Part shown: positions 17,508-25,872 of the stretch, piece after piece | Numbering within the stretch: the stretch's first letter is position 1 | Layout: each line of letters begins with the position of its first letter | Notes under the pieces: model-generated | What the model was told of the DNA's origin: nothing | Databases searched by the model: none | The model's input: the letters and a program-made list of their open reading frames with translations, nothing else | Translations under genes and position numbers: made by a program | Assembly: GCA_038146805.1 (NCBI GenBank) | Contig: JAYQSH010000005.1 | Span: 372,001 to 436,000 of the forward strand | Direction: 5' to 3' | Source of the DNA: CAIYXB01 sp038146805 | Lineage (GTDB): Bacteria > Cyanobacteriota > Vampirovibrionia > LMEP-6097 | Length of the DNA: 64,000 nucleotides

Positions 17508-17516
17508 TTTAAACCT

Positions 17517-17708
17517 CTATTTGATTAACCCTAATGTTCTTGCCTGTTTAATAGCTTTTTGCATCATTCTTTGCTTCTTAGCATCAAGACCAGATTGCTT
17601 ACGGCCAAGAATTTTATTTGAAGAATCAGTAAACTGATTTAGAAGCGATACATTTTTGAAATTTATATCACTTGCTTCAGGGCTAATTTTTTTTCTTTTC
17701 TTAAACAC
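17517..17708 (-). CDS. rpsR: 30S ribosomal protein bS18
   Basis: 63 residues. MFKKRKKISPEASDINFKNV, LLNQFTDSSNKILGRKQSGL and the basic C-terminus KQRMMQKAIKQARTLGLI match bS18. It is slightly short for the family but complete. Precedes rpmB; the usual rpsF/ssb neighbours are absent. Confidence 0.92.
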   Translation of the reverse strand: MFKKRKKISPEASDINFKNVSLLNQFTDSSNKILGRKQSGLDAKKQRMMQKAIKQARTLGLIK

Positions 17709-17772
17709 AGGAGTTATATATTATCATAGAGTAATAGGCAAATAATATTGACCTAATCTTAAAAAAAAAGAA

Positions 17773-18453
17773 ATGAATACACTTTTTATAGTTGCAAGCC
17801 CAATTGGCAACCTCAAAGACATTAGCCAAAGAGCGATTGACACACTACAATCGGTTAATACAATTTTCTGTGAGGATACCAGAGTAAGCATTAAACTCTT
17901 AAATGCCTTAAAAATAGAAGGTAAAAAGCTCATTAGCTTAAACAAGGACAATGAAAGTGCGAAAATCCATAAAGTTTTAGAAATTTTAAGCCAAGAAAAT
18001 ACCATTTTGATTTCAGATGCTGGAACTCCCCTAATTTCAGACCCCGGAGCTAAAGTCCTGGAAACTATCTACGCAGCAGGGCACAAAGTAAGCCCCATTC
18101 CGGGTGCTTCTGCTTTAACAAGCTTCTTATCAATTTGCCCAATTGATTTTACAGGATTTATTTTTGAAGGTTTTTTGCCGCATGGACCAAAACAAAGAAG
18201 ACGAGTATTAAAAAAATTATACGAAGCAGATACACAAAGACCAATAGTCTTTTTTGAAAGTCCACATCGCATCAAAAAAACTTTAGTTGATATAGAAAAA
18301 ATATTTTCTGCTGATACAAAAATTTTTATGGCAAGAGAACTCACCAAACTTTTTGAACAAAGTTACTACGGCGATATTAATACAGTTATCGAAGAACTAG
18401 AAAATCAATTTAGCAAAGATGTACAAGGTGAATTTGTTTTTCTGATAGCTTAA
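17773..18453 (+). CDS. rsmI: 16S rRNA (cytidine1402-2'-O)-methyltransferase
   Basis: SAM-dependent tetrapyrrole-methylase-fold enzyme that methylates C1402 of 16S rRNA. N-terminal LFIVASPIGNLKDISQRAID, ISDAGTPLISDPGAKVLETI, IPGASALTSFLS and FFESPHRIKKTL are diagnostic RsmI blocks. 226 residues, close to the catalytic core length. The stop is followed 2 nt later by a 32-bp repeat. Confidence 0.95.
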   Translation: MNTLFIVASPIGNLKDISQRAIDTLQSVNTIFCEDTRVSIKLLNALKIEGKKLISLNKDNESAKIHKVLEILSQENTILISDAGTPLISDPGAKVLETIYAAGHKVSPIPGASALTSFLSICPIDFTGFIFEGFLPHGPKQRRRVLKKLYEADTQRPIVFFESPHRIKKTLVDIEKIFSADTKIFMARELTKLFEQSYYGDINTVIEELENQFSKDVQGEFVFLIA

Positions 18454-18455
18454 CC

Positions 18456-18487
18456 AAGACACTTCGGACCGTGTTCATTTTGTCTCA
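18456..18487 (+). repeat. 32-bp repeat just after the rsmI stop codon
   Basis: AAGACACTTCGGACCGTG then a T-rich stretch ending GTCTCA, beginning 2 nt after the TAA of rsmI. The sense-strand order is short hairpin then T-run, as seen behind motA and fliI. It may double as a transcription terminator. Confidence 0.75.
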
Positions 18488-18499
18488 TGATTTGTTAAT

Positions 18500-18731
18500 G
18501 GGACTGATTCCAAACCCCATTTTGAATTTTAAAATACAGTGAAATGTTAAAATCACTAGCAAATGGGGTCAGGAATCAGTCCCACAAACGACCTTACGCT
18601 TAGCTTGTTTCACTGCGTGAAACTCACTAAGCGACAGTATTTGATTCTTTTGTTAGGCGTGTCTAACCAAACCCTACTTATGCCCAAATCTAAAGACTCA
18701 AGATACTTATTAAGGGTTTGGAAGCACGCCC
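18500..18731 (-). mobile_element. 232-bp composite hairpin element, copy 4
   Basis: Full-length copy in inverse orientation with modules B, C and A in that order along the + strand. Perfect 5-bp duplication TTAAT (18495-18499 and 18732-18736). It sits between the convergent genes rsmI and the ASST-like lipoprotein. Confidence 0.88.
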
Positions 18732-18748
18732 TTAATAGCACCTAGCTA

Positions 18749-19921
18749 CTACAAACATTGCGCAAATTCTTTTTTAGAATAAAGTCTGCCACGTTTAACC
18801 CAAGGTTGTTCTCCATCTAAACTTTGAGCTACAAACTGAAATTTGATATTGCCTTTTTTATCAACAACAAAAACCCGACCGTTACTATCATCAGAAATAA
18901 AAGTATCACCGTTTTTTAGTCTCTGCCATGAACCAGCAAACTCAGTAAAAAACTCTCCGGGTTTTTTATAAGACCACACTGTTTCCTTAGTAATTGGATT
19001 AATTTCCTTTACAACCGTATATTTTCTATGGTGTTTACCATTATCTATAAATATAATATTTCCAGCACCCGGCAAACCTTCCGCAATCATTTTTGCTTCA
19101 TGTATACCATCAATAAGTCCATCCTCTTGATCTTGAAGTCCATCATAATACCAAACAGGTAATTTAGTTTCTTTATCAATGATCATAAAAGCATTTAAAT
19201 GATGCATTGTAATGATCAAATTACCCGGCTTAAATTCTTGAAAACCTTCGCGCCACCATTTGTTATCCTGCAAAATATCAACAGAATTTGGATGTATACG
19301 GTCAATCATTTTTGAAAAATTACTTTCTTTTTGTCGTTTTAAGGCAGCTGCATTACAAATATAAGGTCTATTTAGCACGGTTGGAAAATAATTAGAGAAA
19401 TCCCACTTGAAATATTCCTGATGTTCTCTATCCACTTCTATAATTACATCAGTCAGAAGATCTTGATGCTGACAACCATTTGTAAGCTTAAAATCTTTTG
19501 GCATAGGCTTGTTATAAAAAAAAGTTATATGACCATCATCAGTAATTTCAAAATCATGATGGGTAAATCCGGGTATTTCATGTGACCAAATAATCTCACC
19601 ATTATAATTTTTTTCCGCTAAAAAATTTTTTTGGTTATTATCAACCACCATTAAATTACAATTTTTTAAAAGTTGAGCTCGTTTTATATTTGTTTTCCAT
19701 TCCCTATATTTATTACCAAACATATCAAAAAGATAGGCTTTCGCATTACCATATAAAAGTACATATTCATCATTATGATAGCCCCAAATATTTTCATATT
19801 TTTCTAAAGTATGATTTGTATTAGATGGATTTATATTATAATAATGAGCTTTTACAAGCTCTGTTTTTTGCGAACAAGCAACAAAAACAAAGCTACACAA
19901 AACTATAAACCAAATTCGCAT
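18749..19921 (-). CDS. ASST-like (arylsulfotransferase-fold) lipoprotein
   Basis: 390 residues with a lipobox signal (IWFIVLCSFVFVACS), so probably anchored by Cys16 after Lgt processing. The body is a propeller-type sequence with blocks resembling arylsulfotransferase/PQQ-like repeats: WSHEIPGFTHHDFEITDDGH, WDFSNYFPTV, IHPNSVDIL, ITMHHLNAFMIIDKETKLPV and GNIIFIDNGKHHRKYTVVKE. The His-containing positions HHDF, HPNS and HHLN match the catalytic-site layout of the ASST family. Last gene of the MNIO-type operon, 24 nt after the 543-residue protein. Substrate unknown. Confidence 0.6.
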   Translation of the reverse strand: MRIWFIVLCSFVFVACSQKTELVKAHYYNINPSNTNHTLEKYENIWGYHNDEYVLLYGNAKAYLFDMFGNKYREWKTNIKRAQLLKNCNLMVVDNNQKNFLAEKNYNGEIIWSHEIPGFTHHDFEITDDGHITFFYNKPMPKDFKLTNGCQHQDLLTDVIIEVDREHQEYFKWDFSNYFPTVLNRPYICNAAALKRQKESNFSKMIDRIHPNSVDILQDNKWWREGFQEFKPGNLIITMHHLNAFMIIDKETKLPVWYYDGLQDQEDGLIDGIHEAKMIAEGLPGAGNIIFIDNGKHHRKYTVVKEINPITKETVWSYKKPGEFFTEFAGSWQRLKNGDTFISDDSNGRVFVVDKKGNIKFQFVAQSLDGEQPWVKRGRLYSKKEFAQCL

Positions 19922-19944
19922 ATTTAATAAACTTAATTTTACAA

Positions 19945-21576
19945 CTAATTTCTTAGTAATTGATTTTCTGACTTAATTTCTTTGCTTAGAAGACTTTGAA
20001 CTTTATGTTTAAAGTTTTTTACACTTATCGGACAGAATTTTTCTAATTTGTTTTCAATAAAACTTATTAATTTAAATCTAGATTTGTTTAGACTGTGTGT
20101 TTTACAGCTATGGAAATCATTTTGAGCACTTAATAACATATGAGCGGATGCAACTACTTCTAAAAATTCGCTTAGCTCAGTTGGTATTTGCATACTCGCC
20201 AAAGCTTCTTGATAAAAATCATTTTCATTATTATAGTTACTAATACTCCAATTAGCTAAAAATTTAGAAATTAATTGCATTATTTCTTTTGTACTCAATA
20301 AATATTTTTTACTAGCAATAGCACTAAATTCTCTATAAACAAATTTTAAAATATAAGAATTTAACTCATGCACAATTTTTTTCCAATCTTGATTTGCCTC
20401 TAAAAAACAATGTTTTGCGGCAAAACTTTTATCATTGTCTTCAAAACTAAGAACAAAAACATCATTTGCTTTGAGCAAGTCTTTATTTTGTTCATTTAAA
20501 AGATCAAAACTTATATAATTCCAAGGAATTGCAATTTCTTGGTGCATGTACCATTTGTTCTTTAAAACTTCGTGCATGCTATTAACGCCCAAGAACCTAC
20601 CACTACTTGAGTTTTCAAAAGCAATCGAAGACCAAGAGCCGCCCTCGTTATTTAATATTGCCTCAGGAATATTTTCATATTGTGCACCTAAAAGCGCAAA
20701 TACCACTCTTACAGCTTGCCCCAATGAACATTTAAAAACCTGCTCATCAACATAGTCTTCTTTGTGAGTTTGGTTTTGTAATAAATTTTTGATCTTAGTA
20801 TTTGTAAGCTCTAAACTTAGTTCTGAATTTAAGTTTTCCAAATCAAATTGCCAAGGTACTACTAAAGTCCAAGTGTCATCTGTCTTGATTTTATAAATTG
20901 GAGATTGCAAATTGATAATTTTTTCACTTACTAAATCAAGGCTCGCCTCAGTTTCTGCAGTTGCTTTATTTAATAGATAAAGTTTTTTAACGAGTGTTTT
21001 AGTTTCTTTTTCTGGATTAATCCAAGTTGAATATTTATTGTTTTGAAAGGCTTTAAAAGAATTAGCTGGCATTAAGACACAACAAACTTCTGTTTTTTTG
21101 ATGGCGAAAGCTTTTAGAGTCTCTGTTAGAACATTTAAGCTTGCAGTTCCTTGTGCACAATAGAAATGATCAACAGCTTGCTTTTCATGATAAAACTCCT
21201 GATAAAGCTTACTTGCTTGAGCCTCTATAAAAGCAAGGCTATAATTACCCAAAACTTTTTGTCCGGCTATTTGAGAGCTTAATAAAGTACCAAAATGTGT
21301 AAGCATTAAACCATCTTCAAGTGCTCGACTTGATTGATAACCGTCTTTTAAAAAACTTGATTTATAAATATCAGTGTTTTTGATTGCTTTTTTTGTTTTA
21401 AAAATTATTTTTTTGTTTTCTAATAAAGCTTGCTTTGCTTGTTGATAAAGTTCTTCAACACTCGGAAAAGAAAAAAACAAATTATTGATTTCGCTGTTTT
21501 CTTTTTCAGCTCGATACAATTCACCCACTGATGATTCTTTGTTTATTTGCTCACTAGTAAACAAATTTGTCTGCAT
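19945..21576 (-). CDS. unrecognised 543-residue cytoplasmic protein in the RiPP-like operon
   Basis: I do not recognise this family. Without signal peptide or TM. N-terminal half is alpha/beta with a possible HFGTLLSSQIAGQKVLGNYS helix; the middle holds EQVFKCSLGQAVRVVFALLG and GGSWSSIAFENSSSGRFLGV; the C-terminal third is helical and Lys-rich. Two Cys-containing stretches (VCCVLMPANSFKAF, FKCSLGQ) are the only hint of chemistry. It sits 38 nt downstream of the DUF2063 gene and 24 nt upstream of the ASST-like lipoprotein on the same strand, so it is probably part of the same transcript. It could be a modification or export partner, but that is guilt by association. Confidence 0.6.
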   Translation of the reverse strand: MQTNLFTSEQINKESSVGELYRAEKENSEINNLFFSFPSVEELYQQAKQALLENKKIIFKTKKAIKNTDIYKSSFLKDGYQSSRALEDGLMLTHFGTLLSSQIAGQKVLGNYSLAFIEAQASKLYQEFYHEKQAVDHFYCAQGTASLNVLTETLKAFAIKKTEVCCVLMPANSFKAFQNNKYSTWINPEKETKTLVKKLYLLNKATAETEASLDLVSEKIINLQSPIYKIKTDDTWTLVVPWQFDLENLNSELSLELTNTKIKNLLQNQTHKEDYVDEQVFKCSLGQAVRVVFALLGAQYENIPEAILNNEGGSWSSIAFENSSSGRFLGVNSMHEVLKNKWYMHQEIAIPWNYISFDLLNEQNKDLLKANDVFVLSFEDNDKSFAAKHCFLEANQDWKKIVHELNSYILKFVYREFSAIASKKYLLSTKEIMQLISKFLANWSISNYNNENDFYQEALASMQIPTELSEFLEVVASAHMLLSAQNDFHSCKTHSLNKSRFKLISFIENKLEKFCPISVKNFKHKVQSLLSKEIKSENQLLRN

Positions 21577-21613
21577 ACAAAAAAATTTAGGCCCGGGCCC
21601 AAATACAACAATT

Positions 21614-22287
21614 TTATACTAGCAGTATTTTCATATTTTTCAAATAATTTACGAGCTTTTTTACTTCTTGGTCAATATCAGCACAAGAACTTTGGTACTG
21701 CAGAATAAACTCTTGCTCAACTTGTTCAAGCTCTAAATTGGTCTCTAATTTTTCTATAAATAACAAAGTCATAGCATTTAAATGACAAATTTTTGTAGTA
21801 AGCCCATAACGATAAATAAAAAACACAGATTCTTGTTCTTCAATATCATCAGTGAGTACAATTTCATACTGCTTTGAATTTAAATATTCTAAAAGCAAAG
21901 GGATATTAAACTTAGATCGAAAAACTTGATAATTTTGTATGAGGCAAGCCATTTATAAGTAGCAACTTGAGCCAAATAATTATTACTTGGATATTTATTT
22001 TTAAAAAAATCCGAGTCTAAAAAACTCGCAAAATCCTGCGCTAATTCACTATATATTGGGGATCTACTCAGGAAATGTTCAAGGTAATCCATAATAATTT
22101 GCCGCCAAGAATCTTTATAAAAAGCATGAATCTCTTTAAAAATTTTTGCCAACATATTTTCTGCAGTACTAATCGCTAAGCCTTTATAAACAAGTAAATT
22201 TTGTTTTTCCTGAGCAGACAAAACCTTAGTTTCCTGCCCGCAAAAAAGACGCAAAATATCTTCTTGTAATTCAATTACACTCGTCAT
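21614..22287 (-). pseudogene. DUF2063 (BufC/HvfC-like) protein with a frameshift
   Basis: The N-terminal domain (22287-21960: MTSVIELQEDILRLFCGQET, then IFKEIHAFYKDSWRQIIMDY and SNNYLAQVATYKWLASYKI) is a DUF2063 putative DNA-binding/chaperone domain. The C-terminal beta-rich part lies in the next frame (FNIPLLLEYLNSKQYEIVL, SVFFIYRYGLTTKICHLNAM). Adding one T to the T5 run near 21932 joins them as KIIKFFRSKFNIPLLLEYLN, giving about 225 residues as expected. In characterised bufferin clusters BufC partners the BufB enzyme and binds the precursor. The start overlaps the bufB-like stop by one base. Confidence 0.7.
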
Positions 22288-23174
22288 TAAACTAGGGCTC
22301 CTTGTTGCATTATTTGTTTTAAAGCTTGCATTTCTATTTTTAATTGAGCAAAATCAGCAAAGTTTGAATCTCTTTCTAATAAAACCGCATTTATAGAAGT
22401 TTGAGAAAGCAAATAAGCAAAAATATCCAATACCTCTTGCCTAATTTGTGCTGCATGGGTATCTAAAATCTTTAATTGCTTTTGAGCAAGCCAAGAAAAA
22501 TAATTTTCTGCATGCCCAGCAATATGCACTTGCACGACCCTTGATAAATCCAAGTTATCGATAAAATCTTGGTATTGATAATCGTTATGATTTGTAAGAT
22601 TAACAAAGATATTATTGACATCAAGTAAAATCCCAGCATTAGCTTTATCAACAACGCTATTAATAAACTCTAGCTCAGTTAAAGTATTTGACTCATACTT
22701 CATGTAATAGCTTGGGTTTTCAACTAAGAAATCTAATTGCAGGTAATCTTGCAAAAACTTTATATTATCAACAACAATATTTACCATCTCTTGGTTAAAG
22801 GGCAAGGGAATTAATTCTTGTAAATAATGACCATTAATTCTTGTGCAAGACAAATGATCTGAAAACCATGGTGGCTTAATTTCTTGGAATAATTCTTTTA
22901 AACCATCTAATAAATAAAAATCTTTATTAACTTCTTTGCTTGCAGTACCAATACTCAAATTGACACCATGTGGAATCACCGGTAACTGCGTTGCCAAAAT
23001 TTCTTGAAAATCAAATTGTTTTTTTGCACCCAAGTAAATAAAATTTTCTGGCACTATTTCAAGCCAGGAAAAATCATTTTGTTCTTCTTGAATTTCCTTT
23101 AAAATAGTTTCTTTAAGATCTCGCCGGAGACCTAAACCAAGACCATAGTTTTTAAATTTGCTTTTATAAGACAT
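22287..23174 (-). CDS. DUF692/MNIO enzyme (BufB-like)
   Basis: 295 residues of the DUF692 family, multinuclear non-heme iron oxidative enzymes that modify Cys residues in RiPP precursors. TIM-barrel sequence with metal-ligand segments typical of the family: LEIVPENFIY, PVIPHGVNLSIG, WFSDHLSCTR, FLVENPSYYM, GILLDVNNIFVN, VVQVHIAGHAE, ILDTHAAQI and AVLLERDSNF. The His/Glu/Asp/Asn ligands seen in BufB-type enzymes (HG, DHLS, EN, DVNN, HIAGH, TH, ERD) are all present, so it should be active. It follows a terminator-like hairpin after the precursor gene and is coupled to the DUF2063 gene. Confidence 0.85.
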   Translation of the reverse strand: MSYKSKFKNYGLGLGLRRDLKETILKEIQEEQNDFSWLEIVPENFIYLGAKKQFDFQEILATQLPVIPHGVNLSIGTASKEVNKDFYLLDGLKELFQEIKPPWFSDHLSCTRINGHYLQELIPLPFNQEMVNIVVDNIKFLQDYLQLDFLVENPSYYMKYESNTLTELEFINSVVDKANAGILLDVNNIFVNLTNHNDYQYQDFIDNLDLSRVVQVHIAGHAENYFSWLAQKQLKILDTHAAQIRQEVLDIFAYLLSQTSINAVLLERDSNFADFAQLKIEMQALKQIMQQGALV

Positions 23175-23180
23175 AAAAAA

Positions 23181-23219
23181 TTAAAAGCTCAGTATATCAA
23201 ATGAATACTGAGCTTTTAA
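23181..23219 (-). terminator. stem-loop between precursor gene and BufB-like gene
   Basis: A 13-bp perfect stem (AAAAGCTCAGTAT at 23183-23195 with its complement at 23205-23217), extendable to 15 bp, with a 9-nt loop. On the minus strand it is followed by AATTTTTTATG, so it has the stem plus U-run of an intrinsic terminator and lies just before the bufB-like ATG. Partial read-through would give more precursor than enzyme. Confidence 0.6.
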
Positions 23220-23276
23220 GGATTCGCTGAAAAACGATGTTTTGAGGCGCAATCCACTTAAGAAAAATATTACAGA

Positions 23277-23504
23277 TCAAAATTTTATTAGTGACCGCGC
23301 ATTCATGATCATCTCCACAATGATTTTCACCACCACAATGATGATCATCACCACATTCATGATCGTTAGCGGCAACTGGACCAGCTGAAAAACTTGTAGT
23401 TTCAGAAATTCCAAAGAAACCTTTTGCTCTTCTATGGCATTTGCTGCGATACCAGCACTTAATCCAAGCATAATAGCTGCAAGGCTTATTGTTTTCTTCT
23501 TCAT
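23277..23504 (-). CDS. secreted Cys/His-rich RiPP-like precursor peptide (apparent frameshift)
   Basis: Starts at ATG 23504 behind a strong RBS (AAAGGAGATA) with a Sec signal peptide KKKTISLAAIMLGLSAGIAA ending AANA. In the listed frame the rest is unnatural and Val/Ile-rich. Adding one A in the A4 run near 23425 gives EEQKGFFGISETTSFSAGPV followed by NDHECGDDHHCGGENHCGDD and HECA, a four-Cys, His/Asp-rich core. Signal peptide plus Cys-rich core upstream of DUF692 and DUF2063 genes is the bufferin layout. The natural C-terminus is uncertain: the corrected frame runs into a family D repeat. Not an obvious member of the DUF2282 precursor family. Confidence 0.6.
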   Translation of the reverse strand: MKKKTISLAAIMLGLSAGIAANAIEEQKVSLEFLKLQVFQLVQLPLTIMNVVMIIIVVVKIIVEMIMNARSLIKF

Positions 23505-23570
23505 ATAATTTATCTCCTTTATAATTAGAATCTTTATAAATATAAATTTAACATCTGAAAAACAAAAAAA

Positions 23571-23629
23571 CTAGGTGTTGTTAACAAATTTCTAGAACAA
23601 GTCTTTGGAAATTTATTAACAGCAGCTAG
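23571..23629. repeat. 59-bp miniature palindromic repeat
   Basis: CTAGGTGTTGTTAACAAATT at the left is nearly complementary to the right end AAATTTATTAACAGCAGCTA plus G, giving a roughly 21-bp inverted repeat around a 17-nt centre. The same GTTAACAAATT/TTTGTTAACAG ends occur in the family D repeats at 12.3, 24.3 and 62.7 kb. Lies between hisB and the precursor gene. Confidence 0.6.
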
Positions 23630-23656
23630 TTGAAAAATAATCGCTATAAGATAAAA

Positions 23657-24250
23657 CTAAATAGTGCCTTTAGTACTTGGTACTTGACCTAACTTTCTTA
23701 AATCAATCTTTTTAGCTTGATCAAAAGCTAAAGCGAAAGCCTTAAAACTAGCTTCTATAATATGGTGACTATTAACACCGCGCTCCAAAGTAAAATGCAA
23801 AGTCATACCGCAATTATTTACTAAAGCTCGCCAAAATTCTATAGCCAGTTCTGTTTCAAAATTATTAATACGCTCCTTATCAAGATCGATATCATAAACA
23901 AGATATGGTCTAGAACATAAATCAATATCACAGCTCACTAAAGCTTCATCCATAACAACTCTTGATGATGCATAGCGCACAATACCTTTACGTTCCTGCA
24001 AAGCTTCTTTGATAGCCTCACCCAAAACAATACCGGTATCTTCTACGCTGTGATGGTCGTCAATATGATTATCACCACTTACTAAAATGTCCAGATCCAA
24101 AAAAGCATGTTTTTTTACTTGGTCTAACATATGGTCAAAAAAAGCAACCCCCGTATCAATGGTGCCATCAGCATTGCCGTCAAGATTTACTGAAACACTA
24201 ATTTGAGTTTCTTTAGTTTGTCTTTTTTTACTTGCTTTTCTTAATTCCAT
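23657..24250 (-). CDS. hisB: imidazoleglycerol-phosphate dehydratase
   Basis: Sixth step of histidine synthesis. VAFFDHMLDQVKKHAFLDLD, GDNHIDDHHSVEDTGIVLGE and VNSHHIIEASFKAFA contain the His and Glu ligands of the two Mn sites. Monofunctional (about 197 residues; no phosphatase domain). I use ATG 24250, preceded by GAGGTTTG. Not linked to hisI (38.2 kb). Confidence 0.95.
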   Translation of the reverse strand: MELRKASKKRQTKETQISVSVNLDGNADGTIDTGVAFFDHMLDQVKKHAFLDLDILVSGDNHIDDHHSVEDTGIVLGEAIKEALQERKGIVRYASSRVVMDEALVSCDIDLCSRPYLVYDIDLDKERINNFETELAIEFWRALVNNCGMTLHFTLERGVNSHHIIEASFKAFALAFDQAKKIDLRKLGQVPSTKGTI

Positions 24251-24355
24251 AATCAAACCTCACAATAAATAAGTATAACAAGTTTGTCATTAGCTGCTGC
24301 TAACAAATTTCGAGAACAAGGCTTTTCAATGCCAAAAAAACTTCAGTCCCCTAAT

Positions 24356-24587
24356 GGGCGTGCTTCCAAACCCGTAATAAGTATCTCGAGTCTTTAGATT
24401 TGGGCATAAGTAGGGTTTGGTTAGACACGCCTAACAAAAGAATCAAACACCGTCGCTTAGTGAGTTTCACGCAGTGAAACAAGCTAAGCGTAAGGTCGTT
24501 TGTGGGACTGATTTCTGACCCCATTTGCTAGTGATTTTAACATTTCACTGTATTTTAAAATTCAAAATGGGGTTTGGAATCAGTCCC
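24356..24587 (+). mobile_element. 232-bp composite hairpin element, copy 5
   Basis: Full 232-bp copy, nearly identical to copy 2. Flanks do not form a target duplication (CTAAT at the left, TTTAT at the right). The left neighbour CAGTCCC looks like the end of a further module B, so recombination between copies or tandem insertion may have removed the original flank. Family D sequence lies at 24290-24350. Confidence 0.8.
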
Positions 24588-24598
24588 TTTATTGAATA

Positions 24599-24668
24599 TG
24601 AGACAAAATGAACACGGTCCGAAGTGTCCTAATTATGAGACAAAATGTACACGGTCCGAAGTGTCTTA
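24599..24668 (-). repeat. two tandem 32-bp repeats
   Basis: Direct copies at 24599-24631 and 24636-24668 of the repeat with core ACACGGTCCGAAGTGTC, four bases apart, as at 12.8 and 55.9 kb. They adjoin composite copy 5 and lie 17 bp beyond the stop codon of the next gene. Confidence 0.8.
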
Positions 24669-24685
24669 TTAACCAATTTCAATAG

Positions 24686-25802
24686 TTATTGCATCTCAAT
24701 CATTTCTTCTATATACTCTAAATCTTCATTTATATAACCCTTCACAATCTGTGCCATTCTCAAAAGGGTTTTTTCATATTCATTATTAACATCTATCACA
24801 AGCTCAACTTCTTCTAAAATATCTTGAGCATCCAAGTAGTGTGATTCAGCTTCTTCAAAATCAGCAAAATCTCCCTCGTCTAACTCAAGACCACCTTCAG
24901 CAAAATTCAAAAAAGCAACTGAAAGTTTATATATTTTATCAACCAAATCAGCACCATATTTTTTGTTCTTTTTCAAAAAAATCAACAGCATGCAACATAT
25001 TAAATTTGACTTGATTCCAAGAATCTTCTTCTAAAGATTTCAATAATTTTTTTAAATAGACTAAATATTCATCTTGTTTTTCTTCGACACTCAAATTTTC
25101 ATTTAAAAGATTCTCACTCAAAAACTCATTTTCTTTTTGATCTAAACTTTGCTCTTCATGCAAACCATCATCTTCATCAAGCGTGCTTTCTTCTTCATGT
25201 TCAACCTCTATAATCTCAGATTGCTGCTGCTCTTTTTCAACAGAACTAGACTTAACTTCTTCTTTGCTATGTTTATCTGCGGTAGTTGTGATAGTTTGAT
25301 TTTCCTTTGTATTATTTATTTGAGTTGACTTAACAGAAGCCGTTGACTTAGTAATAGTTTTTTGAGGTTTTGCAAGAGTTTCAATTTTTGATTCTGTTTT
25401 TAAAACTTCCTGATGCGTTTGCACTTTAATTGGCGCTTGAGTTTTTTTAACTTGCTTTGCAGGCTCTACTGTTTTGATTGGTTCTAAGACTTGCACTACG
25501 GGCTCTACTGTTTTGACTGGTTCTAAAACTTGAACTTCAGGCTCTACTGTTTTGACTGGTTCTAAAACTTGAACTTCAGGCTCTACTGTTTTGACTGGTT
25601 CTAAAACTTGCACTTCAGGCTCTCTAAATGTTGATTTTTTGACAGTTTTTTGCTTATGAAAATTTTCACTTCTTTGTCGAGCACGTTCTAATAATTCTGA
25701 TAAACGACTATTTTTTGACATCGCAGAACCAGCAGCAAAAGCTAGATTGCTATTAAACAAAAAAACTAAAACAAAGGTCGGTATCAAAAAATTTTTTCGC
25801 AT
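24686..25802 (-). pseudogene. secreted repeat-containing protein, frameshifted
   Basis: Starts at ATG 25802 with a signal peptide (FLIPTFVLVFLFNSNLAFAA). Residues 55-110 contain four tandem 13-residue repeats of the type VEPEVQVLEPVKT. A long Ser/Thr/Lys/Glu-rich linker leads to an acidic helical domain. The first frame stops at 24948 (EQKIWC); adding one A to the A6 run near 24962 continues as EQKKYGADLVDKIYKLSVAF to the stop at 24686, about 371 residues. Not recognised; the repeats look like an extended spacer such as those in cell-envelope proteins. Confidence 0.6.
25461..25624. repeat. 39-bp in-frame tandem repeat
   Basis: Four units of about 39 bp (13 codons) in the secreted protein gene, each containing GGCTCTACTGTTTTGACTGG and TCTAAAACTTG on the + strand. 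The two middle units are almost identical, and the last carries more substitutions. Copy number is likely to vary between strains. Confidence 0.75.
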
Positions 25803-25872
25803 ATTTCTATAATAAGCTTATTATAGAACTATAAGTGCTGTTGTAAAATTTACACAGAAACTTTTTTGAACA

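Noticed and set aside
11083..18745. Short open frames inside the 232-bp elements (starting MGSEISPTNDLT) as genes
   Set aside because: They recur wherever the element does, span its hairpins, and lack an RBS. They are listed as repeat sequence, with the possible domestication noted separately.
21588..21602. GGCCCGGGCCC palindrome before the 543-residue gene
   Set aside because: Striking in AT-rich DNA, but only 11 bp, not repeated elsewhere in the window, and without a T-run. Too little to call a regulatory site.
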